NCBI GenBank assembly: GCA_046263255.1
Contig: JBHELD010000051.1
Location: 1 to 16,650, forward strand
DNA: 16,650 nucleotides
Reading direction: 5' to 3'
Source of the DNA: JALZEG01 sp046263255
GTDB taxonomy: Bacteria > Actinomycetota > CADDZG01 > WHSQ01
Part shown: positions 1 to 6,744 of the stretch, in pieces
How the letters are laid out: each line of letters opens with the position of its first letter
Position numbering within the stretch: position 1 is the stretch's first letter
Notes under the pieces: generated by a model
Databases searched by the model: none
Told to the model about the DNA's origin: nothing
What the model saw: the letters and a program-made list of their open reading frames with translations, nothing else
Translations under genes and position numbers: made by a program

Positions 1-435
1 AGCTCGCTCGAGAACCGCCTGAAGCGCCCCCCCTCCGAAAAGGAGATCGCCGAGGAGATGGGCATCTCGATCGAGGAGCTGAACCACATCTACACGCAGC
101 TCTCGACGGTGTCGCTGGTCGCGCTCGACGAGCTGATGGCCGTCGACGGAGCGCAGGGGGACAAGCTGTCGCTCGTCGAAACCCTCGAGGACACGAAGAC
201 GATCTCGCCGATGGAGGCGTTCGAGTCCGCGGAGATGAAGGACATCCTCACGGAGGCGGTCAACAAGCTGCCGGAGCGCGAGAAGGTCGTCGTGACGCTC
301 TACTACTACGAGGGCCTGACGCTGGCCGAGATCGGGCAGGTCCTCGGCGTGACGGAGTCCCGCATCTGTCAGATGCACACGAAGGCGGTCCTGGCGCTAC
401 GCGGCAAGATCTCCGAGGCGACCGACCCGGGGTAG
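1..435 (+). CDS. whiG: RNA polymerase sigma factor, WhiG/FliA (sigma-28) family, C-terminal part
   Basis: The gene runs in from the left edge, so only the last 144 residues are visible; the reading frame is open from base 1 and ends at TAG 433-435. The visible part starts in sigma region 3 (PPSEKEIAEEMGIS, a small helix-turn-helix typical of sigma-28) and continues into region 4. There LPEREKVVVTLYYYEGLTL is followed by the DNA-recognition helix-turn-helix around AEIGQVLGVTESRICQMHTKA. This wording is close to Streptomyces WhiG, which directs sporulation genes, and to FliA, which directs flagellar genes; the two cannot be separated on this fragment. The protein would bind core RNA polymerase and the -35 element of its target promoters. 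A whiG-like gene just upstream of rpsB is a known actinobacterial arrangement, so the place supports the name. The organism's use of it (motility or development) is not visible here. Confidence 0.88.
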   Translation, partial: SSLENRLKRPPSEKEIAEEMGISIEELNHIYTQLSTVSLVALDELMAVDGAQGDKLSLVETLEDTKTISPMEAFESAEMKDILTEAVNKLPEREKVVVTLYYYEGLTLAEIGQVLGVTESRICQMHTKAVLALRGKISEATDPG

Positions 436-438
436 AAT
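433..438 (+). promoter_or_regulatory. Candidate -10 element for rpsB
   Basis: TAGAAT overlaps the stop codon of the sigma gene and lies 114 bases before the rpsB start. It fits the TAnnnT consensus for actinobacterial housekeeping promoters, and the sequence downstream is noncoding. I could not find a convincing -35 hexamer 16-18 bases upstream, so this rests on the -10 and its position. A promoter here would give an rpsB mRNA leader of roughly 105 nt. Confidence 0.35.
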
Positions 439-552
439 CCCGCCGCATCACAAAATCCACACGCCCGACATCCCGGACGAGCGCCGGGAGCTTCGGTGCC
501 CGCGCATTTGCGGGGGCTCGCTCGGGCGGAGGCCAACCGAAGGAGGTCGTCC
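439..552 (+). promoter_or_regulatory. rpsB leader region with competing stems
   Basis: This noncoding stretch separates the sigma gene from rpsB. CTTCGGT at 491-497 is perfectly complementary to ACCGAAG at 536-542, which would pull the first bases of the Shine-Dalgarno AGGAGG (541-546) into a helix. Inside it CCCGC 499-503 can pair with GCGGG 510-514. Alternatively GCCCG 498-502 can pair with CGGGC 523-527, and these two inner stems exclude each other. Autoregulation of rpsB by S2 through a leader RNA is established in gammaproteobacteria; that it happens here is inference from the pairing alone. Confidence 0.35.
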
Positions 553-1584
553 GTGCCCGTCGTCACGATGAGGCAGCTGCTGGAGGCTGGGGTCCATTTC
601 GGGCACCAGACCCGCCGCTGGAACCCGAAGATGAAGCGCTTCATCTTCGCGGAGCGCAACGGCATCTACATCCTCGACCTGCAGCAGACGATGTCGGGGA
701 TCGAGAAGGCGTACACGTTCACGCGCGACCTCGTCGCCGGGGGCGGAACGATCCTGTTCGTCGCCACGAAGCGCCAGGTCCAGGACGCGGTCGAGGAGCA
801 GGCGCAACGGTGCGGGATGCCGTACGTGAACTTCCGCTGGCTCGGCGGGATGCTCACGAACTTCCGGACGATGCACGACCGCATCAAGCGCATGCGCGAG
901 CTCGAGGAGATGGTGCAGACGGGCGCGCTCGAGTCGCTCCCGAAGAAGGAGGCCCTCGGGCTCCGCAGGGAGTTCGAGAAGCTCGCGCGCAACCTCGGCG
1001 GTCTCCGCGACCTCGACAAGCAGCCCGAAGCGGTCTACATCCTCGACACGAAGAAGGAAGAGATCGCCGTCCGCGAGGCGAAGAAGCTCGGGATCCCGAT
1101 CGTCGCGGTGCTCGACACCAACTGCGACCCGGACGACGTCGACTACGCGATCCCCGGCAACGACGACGCGATCCGGTCGGGAGCCTTGCTCACGCGCGTG
1201 ATCGCCCACGCCGTGATCGAAGGCAAGTCGATGCGCGGCGAGGCGGGCGACGGCGCGGTTCCGGCCGCCGCGGCGAAGCCGGCCGCGGCCGACGTCCTGC
1301 CCGGCGCCGCGGCCGAGCCGAAGGCGGAATGGGAGCTGCAGCTGGAAGCGGAAGAGCAGGCCGAGAGGGAGAAGGCGACTCAGATCGCGACCGGGGGCGG
1401 CGACGCGACGCCCGCGGGCGGCACGGCCACGGACCAGACGGGGGGGACTCCGGTCGAGGAGAGCTCGCTCTCGGCGCCCGTGACGGGTGCGGCCGGCAAC
1501 GGCGAATCGCCGGACGAGAAGGGCGACGAGCCGGGCGACCTGTCCCACCCGCGCCCCCAGACGGAGGAGCAGAGCAATGACTGA
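553..1584 (+). CDS. rpsB: 30S ribosomal protein S2, with long Ala/Glu/Gly-rich C-terminal tail
   Basis: Structural protein of the small subunit, bound late in 30S assembly. The GTG at 553 is preferred because AGGAGG (541-546) lies six bases before it and it gives the family N-terminus (TMRQLLEAGVHFGHQTRRWNPKM); an upstream ATG at 496 would add 19 unrelated residues. Further family motifs follow: FRWLGGMLTNFRT, then LDTKKEEIAVREAKKLG, then LDTNCDPDDVDYAIPGNDDAIRS. The conserved core ends near residue 228 (EGKSMR, 223-228). The remaining ~115 residues are low-complexity, first Ala/Pro, then a Glu-rich helix-like stretch (EWELQLEAEEQAERE), then Gly/Thr/Asp-rich. S2 is usually about 250 residues, and actinobacterial S2 often carries an extension, but 343 residues is at the long end. 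The last eight bases overlap tsf, the classic rpsB-tsf pairing. Confidence 0.96.
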   Translation: MPVVTMRQLLEAGVHFGHQTRRWNPKMKRFIFAERNGIYILDLQQTMSGIEKAYTFTRDLVAGGGTILFVATKRQVQDAVEEQAQRCGMPYVNFRWLGGMLTNFRTMHDRIKRMRELEEMVQTGALESLPKKEALGLRREFEKLARNLGGLRDLDKQPEAVYILDTKKEEIAVREAKKLGIPIVAVLDTNCDPDDVDYAIPGNDDAIRSGALLTRVIAHAVIEGKSMRGEAGDGAVPAAAAKPAAADVLPGAAAEPKAEWELQLEAEEQAEREKATQIATGGGDATPAGGTATDQTGGTPVEESSLSAPVTGAAGNGESPDEKGDEPGDLSHPRPQTEEQSND

Positions 1585-2200
1585 GATCGGTGCGAAGGAC
1601 GTGAAGGCCCTGCGCGATGCGACGGGCGCAGGCATGATGGACGCGAAGAAGGCTCTCGTCGAGACCGGCGGAGACCTCGACAAGGCCAAGCGGCTGCTGC
1701 GCGAGAAGGGTCTCGCCGACGCGGCGAAACGCACCGGCCGCGCGGCGACCGAGGGCATCGTCTACAGCTACATGCACAAGCCCGACCCCAACTACCCGCC
1801 GAAGCTCGGCGTCCTGCTCGAGCTCAACTGCGAGACCGACTTCGTCGCGAAGACGGAGGCGTTCGAGCGCCTCGCGAAGGACATCGCGATGCACATCTCG
1901 TTCGCGGACCCCACGTGGACCCGCCGTGAGGAGGTCCCGCAGGACATCATCGACGAGGAATCGGCGATCTACGCGAAGCAGGCGAAGGATTCCGGGAAGC
2001 CCGAGCAGGTCGTCGAGAAGATCGTCGCCGGGAAGATGGAGTCGTTCTACAAGGAGCGCGTGCTGCTCGACCAGGAATGGATCCAGGACAAGTCGAAGAC
2101 GATCGCGGCGCTGATCGACGAGGCCCGGTCGAGCATGGGCGAGAACGTCGGCGTCGGCCGCTTCGCCCGCATCCGCGTCGGCGAGGGCATAGAGGGCTGA
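1577..2200 (+). CDS. tsf: Elongation factor Ts (short form)
   Basis: Guanine-nucleotide exchange factor that regenerates EF-Tu-GTP. The ATG at 1577 starts MTEIGAKDVKALRDATGAGMMDAKKAL, the N-terminal UBA-like EF-Tu binding helix region. It is followed by the core with TDFVA at residues 87-91, the motif that inserts into EF-Tu. At 207 residues it is much shorter than Escherichia or typical Streptomyces EF-Ts (about 270-280) and closer to the Thermus type (about 196), which has a single core subdomain. A small proline-containing insertion (KPDPNYPP, residues 68-75) sits between the conserved Y-h-H strand and the LGVLLEL strand. The C-terminus GENVGVGRFARIRVGEG is complete, so this is a compact protein and not a truncation. 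The start overlaps the rpsB stop by eight bases, which suggests coupled translation; GGAGGA at 1563-1568 may serve as its ribosome binding site. Confidence 0.96.
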   Translation: MTEIGAKDVKALRDATGAGMMDAKKALVETGGDLDKAKRLLREKGLADAAKRTGRAATEGIVYSYMHKPDPNYPPKLGVLLELNCETDFVAKTEAFERLAKDIAMHISFADPTWTRREEVPQDIIDEESAIYAKQAKDSGKPEQVVEKIVAGKMESFYKERVLLDQEWIQDKSKTIAALIDEARSSMGENVGVGRFARIRVGEGIEG

Positions 2201-2236
2201 GAGCTGGCAACGGTCGGCTCGGCGAGAGGTCCAGGG

Positions 2237-2983
2237 GTGAACGTCGTCGCGCCGGAGGCGAAGTACAGGAGGGTCCTGGTAAAGCTCTCCGGCGAGGCTT
2301 TCGCCGACCCGCAGCACGGGTTCGGGATCGACCCGCGGATCGTCGCGTCGATGGCGCGCCAGATCGCGGAGGCGCAGGCGCTGGGGTCGCAGCTCGCGCT
2401 GGTCATCGGAGGCGGCAACATCGTCCGCGGCCTCTCGGCGTCCGCACAGGGGACCGACCGTACGACGGCGGACTACATGGGGATGCTGTCGACGGTCGTG
2501 AACGCGCTCGCGCTCCAGGACGCCCTCGAGAAGGAGGGCGTCAGCACCCGCGTGCAGACGGCGATCTGGATGCAGGAGCTCGCGGAGCCCTACATCCGCA
2601 GGCGCGCGATCCGTCACCTTGAGAAGGGGCGCGTGGTGATCTTCGCCGGCGGCACGGGCAACCCGTACTTCTCGACCGACACGGCCGCGGCGCTCCGCGC
2701 CCTGGAGATCGGCGCCGAGGCGATCCTGAAGGGGACGCGGGTCGACGGCGTCTACGACTCCGACCCTCTGGTCAATCCCGACGCGCGCATGTTCACCTCG
2801 TTGACGCACATCGAGGTCCTGAACCGGGGGCTGAAGGTCATGGACTCGACGGCGATCTCGCTGTGCATGGACAACGCGCTCCCGATCATCGTGTTCAACC
2901 TCGCAGCCGGGAACATCGTCCGGATCCTCTCCGGCGAGGAAGTCGGAACGCTGGTCCACGCAGACGTCACGGGAGGGAGCTGA
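2237..2983 (+). CDS. pyrH: Uridylate kinase (UMP kinase)
   Basis: Converts UMP and ATP to UDP and ADP in pyrimidine nucleotide synthesis; bacterial enzymes are hexamers of the amino-acid-kinase fold, usually regulated by GTP and UTP. The 248-residue protein has the family motifs in order: KLSGEAFA (16-23), VIGGGNIVRG for phosphate binding, TADYMGMLSTVVNALALQ for UMP binding, FAGGTGNPYFSTDTAAA, and GVYDSDP near the ATP site. Length is normal. GTG at 2237 gives the usual start a few residues before the KYRRVLVKLSGE strand. A purine-rich GAGAGG lies at 2224-2229. It follows tsf by 36 bases and is followed by frr with only one base between, the standard tsf-pyrH-frr order. Confidence 0.96.
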   Translation: MNVVAPEAKYRRVLVKLSGEAFADPQHGFGIDPRIVASMARQIAEAQALGSQLALVIGGGNIVRGLSASAQGTDRTTADYMGMLSTVVNALALQDALEKEGVSTRVQTAIWMQELAEPYIRRRAIRHLEKGRVVIFAGGTGNPYFSTDTAAALRALEIGAEAILKGTRVDGVYDSDPLVNPDARMFTSLTHIEVLNRGLKVMDSTAISLCMDNALPIIVFNLAAGNIVRILSGEEVGTLVHADVTGGS

Positions 2984-2984
2984 G

Positions 2985-3551
2985 TTGTTCGAGACCAAAG
3001 ACGAGGTCCTGCGCGACGCCGAGCACAAGATGAAGAAGGCCGTCCAGGTGAGCCAGGAGGAGCTCGTCTCCATCCGTTCGGGCCGCGCCTCGCCGGCGCT
3101 GCTCCACCGGATCACCGTCGACTACTACGGGACCCAGGCGCCGCTGAACACGATCGCGAACGTCTCCGTGCCGGAGCCCCGGCTGATGGTCGTGGCGCCG
3201 TACGACCCCACGCAGATCGGCGCGATCGAGAAGGCGATCCTCGCTTCCGATCTCGGCATCACGCCGAACAACGACGGGCAGGTGATCCGCCTTGCGTTCC
3301 CCGAGCTGACCGAGGACCGGCGCAAGGATCTCATCAAGGTCGCGCACCAGCGCGCCGAGGAAGGCCGCGTCGCGGTGAGGGGCGTCCGCCGCCACGCGAA
3401 GCAGGAGCTCGAGCGCATGAAGAAGGACCACAAGCTCTCGGAGGACGAGGAACGCGGCGCCGAGGCCGCCCTGCAGAAGCTGACCGACCGCTACGTGGGC
3501 GAGGTCGACGCCAACCTCAAGCGCAAGGAAGCGGAGCTCTCCGAGGTCTGA
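2985..3551 (+). CDS. frr: Ribosome recycling factor
   Basis: RRF splits post-termination ribosomes together with EF-G. The 188-residue protein carries the family core: SIRSGRASPALL, then VDYYGTQAPLNTIANVSVPEPRLMVVAPYD, then ITPNNDGQVIRLAFPELTEDRRKDLIK, and the basic hinge region RVAVRGVRRHAKQELERMKKD. The long charged helices match the three-helix bundle of domain I. The start is TTG at 2985, chosen because GGGAGG at 2971-2976 is at good distance and the protein then begins FETKDEVLRDAEHKMKKAV as expected. TTG starts are uncommon, and here the codon sits one base after the pyrH stop, so translation is probably coupled to pyrH. The gene is directly abutted by cdsA. Confidence 0.95.
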   Translation: MFETKDEVLRDAEHKMKKAVQVSQEELVSIRSGRASPALLHRITVDYYGTQAPLNTIANVSVPEPRLMVVAPYDPTQIGAIEKAILASDLGITPNNDGQVIRLAFPELTEDRRKDLIKVAHQRAEEGRVAVRGVRRHAKQELERMKKDHKLSEDEERGAEAALQKLTDRYVGEVDANLKRKEAELSEV

Positions 3552-4394
3552 GTGCCTCCCCCCGAACAGGCCTCACCGCCGCCGTCGGGCACGGCCCCCG
3601 CAAGATCGCTGCGCCAGGCGGTGGTGACTGCGGTCGTGCTGCTCGCGCTCATCGTGATCTGCGCGCTGGGCGGTCGCCGCTGGTTCTTCGTTCTGGCAGT
3701 CGTCGTCGTGCTGATGGCTATGTTCGAGCTGCTCGACGCGCTCGTGCAAAAGGGGCGGCGGCCCAACATCCCGCTCGGTCTCGCGGGGACCCTCGGGATC
3801 CTGGTCGCGGCGTACCAGGAGCGGTTCGCGCTCATCGCGATCGTGCTCGCGGCCGCGACCTACGCCGCGCTCGTCCTGTCGCTGCGCTCGTCGCGCGGCG
3901 CGACGCCGGGATCGGACGCGGCGTGGACGATCTTCGGGCTCGCGTGGATCGCGGGCGGGGGCGCCGGCGCGGTCTCGATCCTCGTGATGGACGGAGGTCT
4001 GGCCCTTCTGATCGCGTCCGTCCTGATCGTCGCGTGCGACGACATCGGCGCCTACTTCGCCGGCACGCGCTTCGGCCGGCACAAGATGGCACCGTCGATC
4101 TCCCCCGCGAAGTCGTGGGAGGGGTTCGCCGGCGGAATCCTCACCGCGCTCGCCGCCGGCCTGGCGGCGGCGTCGCTGCTGGACGAGATGACGGTCCCGA
4201 CCGGCCTCGCCCTGGGCGTCATCTCGGCCCTTCTCGCGCCGGTCGGCGATCTCGTGGAGTCGCAGGTCAAGCGCGAGCTCGGGATCAAGGACTCCGGGAG
4301 GCTGCTCCCGGGCCACGGCGGGATGCTCGACCGCCTCGACGCGATCATCTTCTGCTGCCCCGCGCTGTCGCTGTACCTGCACTTCGTCGCCTGA
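3552..4394 (+). CDS. cdsA: Phosphatidate cytidylyltransferase (CDP-diacylglycerol synthase)
   Basis: Integral membrane enzyme that makes CDP-diacylglycerol from phosphatidic acid and CTP, the branch point for phosphatidylglycerol, cardiolipin and phosphatidylinositol lipids. After a short Pro/Ala-rich cytoplasmic N-terminus (residues 1-20) there are several hydrophobic membrane segments (about 22-40, 43-60, 76-110, 126-145, 148-165, 192-215, 216-235). The catalytic region is clear: CDDIGAYFAGTRFG (162-175), SPAKSWEG (184-191), and the family signature GDLVESQVKRELGIKDSG with LLPGHGGMLDRLD (232-263). Its aspartates bind the metal ions. The 280-residue length is normal. The GTG start immediately follows the frr stop with no spacer; no strong ribosome binding site of its own is evident. 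Confidence 0.95.
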   Translation: MPPPEQASPPPSGTAPARSLRQAVVTAVVLLALIVICALGGRRWFFVLAVVVVLMAMFELLDALVQKGRRPNIPLGLAGTLGILVAAYQERFALIAIVLAAATYAALVLSLRSSRGATPGSDAAWTIFGLAWIAGGGAGAVSILVMDGGLALLIASVLIVACDDIGAYFAGTRFGRHKMAPSISPAKSWEGFAGGILTALAAGLAAASLLDEMTVPTGLALGVISALLAPVGDLVESQVKRELGIKDSGRLLPGHGGMLDRLDAIIFCCPALSLYLHFVA

Positions 4395-4439
4395 ACCCTC
4401 ACGTTTCCCACACATCGCTACGCAAGTCCCCGTGTGAGA

Positions 4440-4451
4440 ATGCGCGTGTGA
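4440..4451 (+). other. Minimal upstream ORF (start-stop) overlapping the dxr start
   Basis: ATG CGC GTG TGA at 4440-4451 is a three-codon reading frame whose TGA overlaps the dxr GTG start (4448-4450) in a GTGA junction, the same geometry seen between several full genes in this window. It could let ribosomes terminate and restart at dxr, but such short frames also arise by chance, and no strong ribosome binding site precedes it. Confidence 0.2.
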
Positions 4452-5548
4452 ACCCTGATCGCAGAAGGATCGTGGTGCTCGGCTCGACCGGATCGATCGG
4501 TCGCCAGGCGCTGGAGGTCGTCGCCGCTCATCCCGACGCACTCGAGGTCGTCGGCCTCGTCGCGGGATCCGACGCGCGCGCTCTCGACGCGCAGGTGGAC
4601 GCCATGCGGGTGCGCCATGCCGGGCTCGGTCCGGATGCCACGCTGGACCTCGCGACGCTCGCCGAGGCGGACGTGGTGCTGAACGCGATCGTCGGGTGCG
4701 CGGGGTTGCGCGCCTCCGTCGCCGCGCTCGAGGCGGGGAAGACGCTGGCGCTCGCGAACAAGGAGAGCCTCGTCGCGGGGGGCGGTGCCTGCGCCGCGGC
4801 CGCCGAGTCCGGCGGCGGACGGCTCGTCCCCGTCGACTCCGAGCACGCGGCGGTCGCGCAGTGCCTCGCCGGCGTGAGGCGCGAGGAGGTCGCGGGCGTC
4901 ACCCTCACGGCCTCGGGCGGGCCGTTCCGCACGCGCGCCGACCTCGCCTCGGTGACTCCGGACGAAGCCCTGGCGCATCCGACGTGGTCGATGGGGCGGA
5001 AGATCACCGTCGACTCCGCGACGCTGATGAACAAGGGCCTCGAGGTGATCGAGGCCCGCTGGCTGTTCGGGTTCGACTACGACGCGATCGGCGTCCTCGT
5101 GCAGCCGCAGAGCATCGTCCACGGGATCGTCGAGCTGGTCGACTCGACGCTGTTGCTCCAGGCGGCGCCGACGGACATGAGGATCCCGATCCAGGCGGCG
5201 CTGCTGGGGCCGGAGCGCGCGCCGGGCGGCTACGAGCGCCTCGACCTCGGCAAGATCGGCGCGATCGAGTTCGAGGAGGTGGACCACGAGCGGTTCCCCG
5301 CCCTCGGCCTCGCCTACCGCGCGGGACGCGCCGGCGGCACCGCCCCCGCGGTGCTGAACGCGGCGAACGAGGTCGCCGTGGAGGCGTTTCTGTCGGGGAG
5401 CCTGTCCTTCACCGGCATCGCGCAGGTCGTGGCGCAGGTGCTCGACGCGCACGCGCCGGACGACGCCGCCGGCCTGGAACAAGTCCTCGCCGCGGATGGT
5501 TGGGCCAGACGAGAGGCTTCCCGGGCAGTCGCAGGAGCAGCTGCATGA
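4448..5548 (+). CDS. dxr: 1-deoxy-D-xylulose 5-phosphate reductoisomerase
   Basis: Second enzyme of the MEP isoprenoid pathway: rearranges and reduces DXP to 2-C-methyl-D-erythritol 4-phosphate with NADPH and a divalent metal; target of fosmidomycin. The 366-residue protein has the NADPH Rossmann motif GSTGSIG (12-18), ANKES (103-107), the metal-ligand motif PVDSEH with D130 and E132, the flexible-loop region LTASGGPFRTR and HPTWSMGRKITVDSATLMNKGLE with the third metal ligand E199, then PTDMRIPIQ and the C-terminal helical domain with VLNAANEVAVEAFL. GTG at 4448 is the only sensible in-frame start before the GSTGSIG strand. The 53-base gap from cdsA is the largest inside this gene series; in Streptomyces rlmN lies in this place. 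The stop overlaps rseP by four bases (ATGA). Confidence 0.96.
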   Translation: MNPDRRRIVVLGSTGSIGRQALEVVAAHPDALEVVGLVAGSDARALDAQVDAMRVRHAGLGPDATLDLATLAEADVVLNAIVGCAGLRASVAALEAGKTLALANKESLVAGGGACAAAAESGGGRLVPVDSEHAAVAQCLAGVRREEVAGVTLTASGGPFRTRADLASVTPDEALAHPTWSMGRKITVDSATLMNKGLEVIEARWLFGFDYDAIGVLVQPQSIVHGIVELVDSTLLLQAAPTDMRIPIQAALLGPERAPGGYERLDLGKIGAIEFEEVDHERFPALGLAYRAGRAGGTAPAVLNAANEVAVEAFLSGSLSFTGIAQVVAQVLDAHAPDDAAGLEQVLAADGWARREASRAVAGAAA

Positions 5549-6744
5549 ACGCCGTAGGCGTCCTGATCATCGTCCTCGCGATCCTCGCCGTGATCATGAT
5601 CCACGAGGCGGGGCACTTCCTCACGGCCAGGGCGTTCGACTTCAAGGCGACGAAGTTCTTCCTCGGGTTCGGTCCGACGCTGTGGTCGACGCGCCGCGGC
5701 GAGACCGAGTACGGCGTCAAGGCGATCCCCGCTGGGGGCTTCGTGAAGATCGTCGGGATGAACCCCTACGAGGAGGTTCCCCCGGAGGACCGACCGCGGT
5801 CGTACCCGAACAAGCCGCGGTGGCAGCGGGCGCTCGTGGTCGCGGCGGGACCGGCGACGCACTGGGTCGTCGCGTTCGTGCTGCTCGTCGTCACCGTGAT
5901 GACGATCGGCGTCGAGACAGACCGCGTCACGAGCCGGATCTCGTCGATCCAGGGCGTCGAGACGGCGACGGGGGTCGAGACGACCGCCGCGATGGAGTCT
6001 GACCTCGAGCCCGACGACAGGATCCTCGCCGTCGACGGCCGCCGCACCACCTCCTGGCGCGAGATCAGCCGGTTCATACGCGGGCACGCGGGCGAGGACG
6101 TGACGTTCACGATCGACCGCGACGGCGTCGAGAAGACGATCGAGGTCACGCTCGGCAAGGCGATCTTCGACCAAGACGGCCGGCCGATCGCATACGCGGG
6201 GCCGAACGAGTCGATCCGCGAGCCGGCCGAGAGCGAGGAGCTCGTGGGCTTCCTCGGCGTCGAGCCCGCCCGCGCGTACGAGCGGTACGGCTTCTTCGAG
6301 GCGTTCCCGAAGGCGGCGTCGATGACATGGTTGTTCACCTCGCGGTCCGTGCTGGGCGTCGGGACGATGTTCCGCGAGGTCTTCAGCGGGGACCTGTGGG
6401 GCGAGCTGGCGAAGACCGGCGACCGCGCGCTCGAGGAGGACACGACGTTCGGCATCGTGGGCTTCGTCCAGTTCGCCGGCGACAGCTTCGCGAGGGGCGA
6501 GGTCTTCGACCTGATGATGATGATCATCGGGTTCACCGTGATCGTCGGGCTGATGAACCTGCTCCCGCTGCCGCCGCTCGACGGCGGACATCTAGCGGTC
6601 CTCGGTTACGAGGCCGTCACCGGAGAGCAGGTCGACGTCCGCAAGCTGATCCCGATCGCGGCGGCCGTAATCGCGTTCTTCCTGGTGCTGTTCGTAGCGG
6701 TGCTCTATCTCGACATCGCGCGCCCCGTGCAGGTGGACTTCTAG
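5545..6744 (+). CDS. rseP: Site-2 intramembrane zinc metalloprotease (RseP/Rip1 family)
   Basis: Membrane-embedded protease that cuts transmembrane anti-sigma factors or signal peptides; in mycobacteria Rip1 plays this role. The first membrane segment contains the zinc motif HEAGH (H20, E21, H24). It is followed by AIPAGGFVKIVGMNP and a second hydrophobic segment beginning GPATHWVVAFVLL (102-114), where the TH in place of the more usual MN resembles actinobacterial Rip1. A single PDZ domain lies at about residues 130-215 (DLEPDDRILAVDGRRTTSWRE). The third zinc ligand is in NLLPLPPLDGGH (D346), inside the third membrane segment, and a fourth segment (LIPIAAAVIAFFLVLFVAVLY) ends the protein. 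The 399-residue length is normal for the actinobacterial form. ATG at 5545 overlaps the dxr stop by four bases. No target anti-sigma gene is in the window. Confidence 0.94.
   Translation: MNAVGVLIIVLAILAVIMIHEAGHFLTARAFDFKATKFFLGFGPTLWSTRRGETEYGVKAIPAGGFVKIVGMNPYEEVPPEDRPRSYPNKPRWQRALVVAAGPATHWVVAFVLLVVTVMTIGVETDRVTSRISSIQGVETATGVETTAAMESDLEPDDRILAVDGRRTTSWREISRFIRGHAGEDVTFTIDRDGVEKTIEVTLGKAIFDQDGRPIAYAGPNESIREPAESEELVGFLGVEPARAYERYGFFEAFPKAASMTWLFTSRSVLGVGTMFREVFSGDLWGELAKTGDRALEEDTTFGIVGFVQFAGDSFARGEVFDLMMMIIGFTVIVGLMNLLPLPPLDGGHLAVLGYEAVTGEQVDVRKLIPIAAAVIAFFLVLFVAVLYLDIARPVQVDF

Noticed and set aside
496..552. Upstream ATG extension of rpsB
   Set aside because: It adds 19 residues unlike any S2 N-terminus, while GTG 553 has AGGAGG at proper distance.
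1190..3115. A 641-codon minus-strand frame opposite rpsB, tsf and pyrH, and similar ones at 448-1758, 4418-5482, 5314-6591 and 12259-13917
   Set aside because: All are antisense to conserved genes, show Arg-rich compositional bias, and have no recognisable domain or ribosome binding site.
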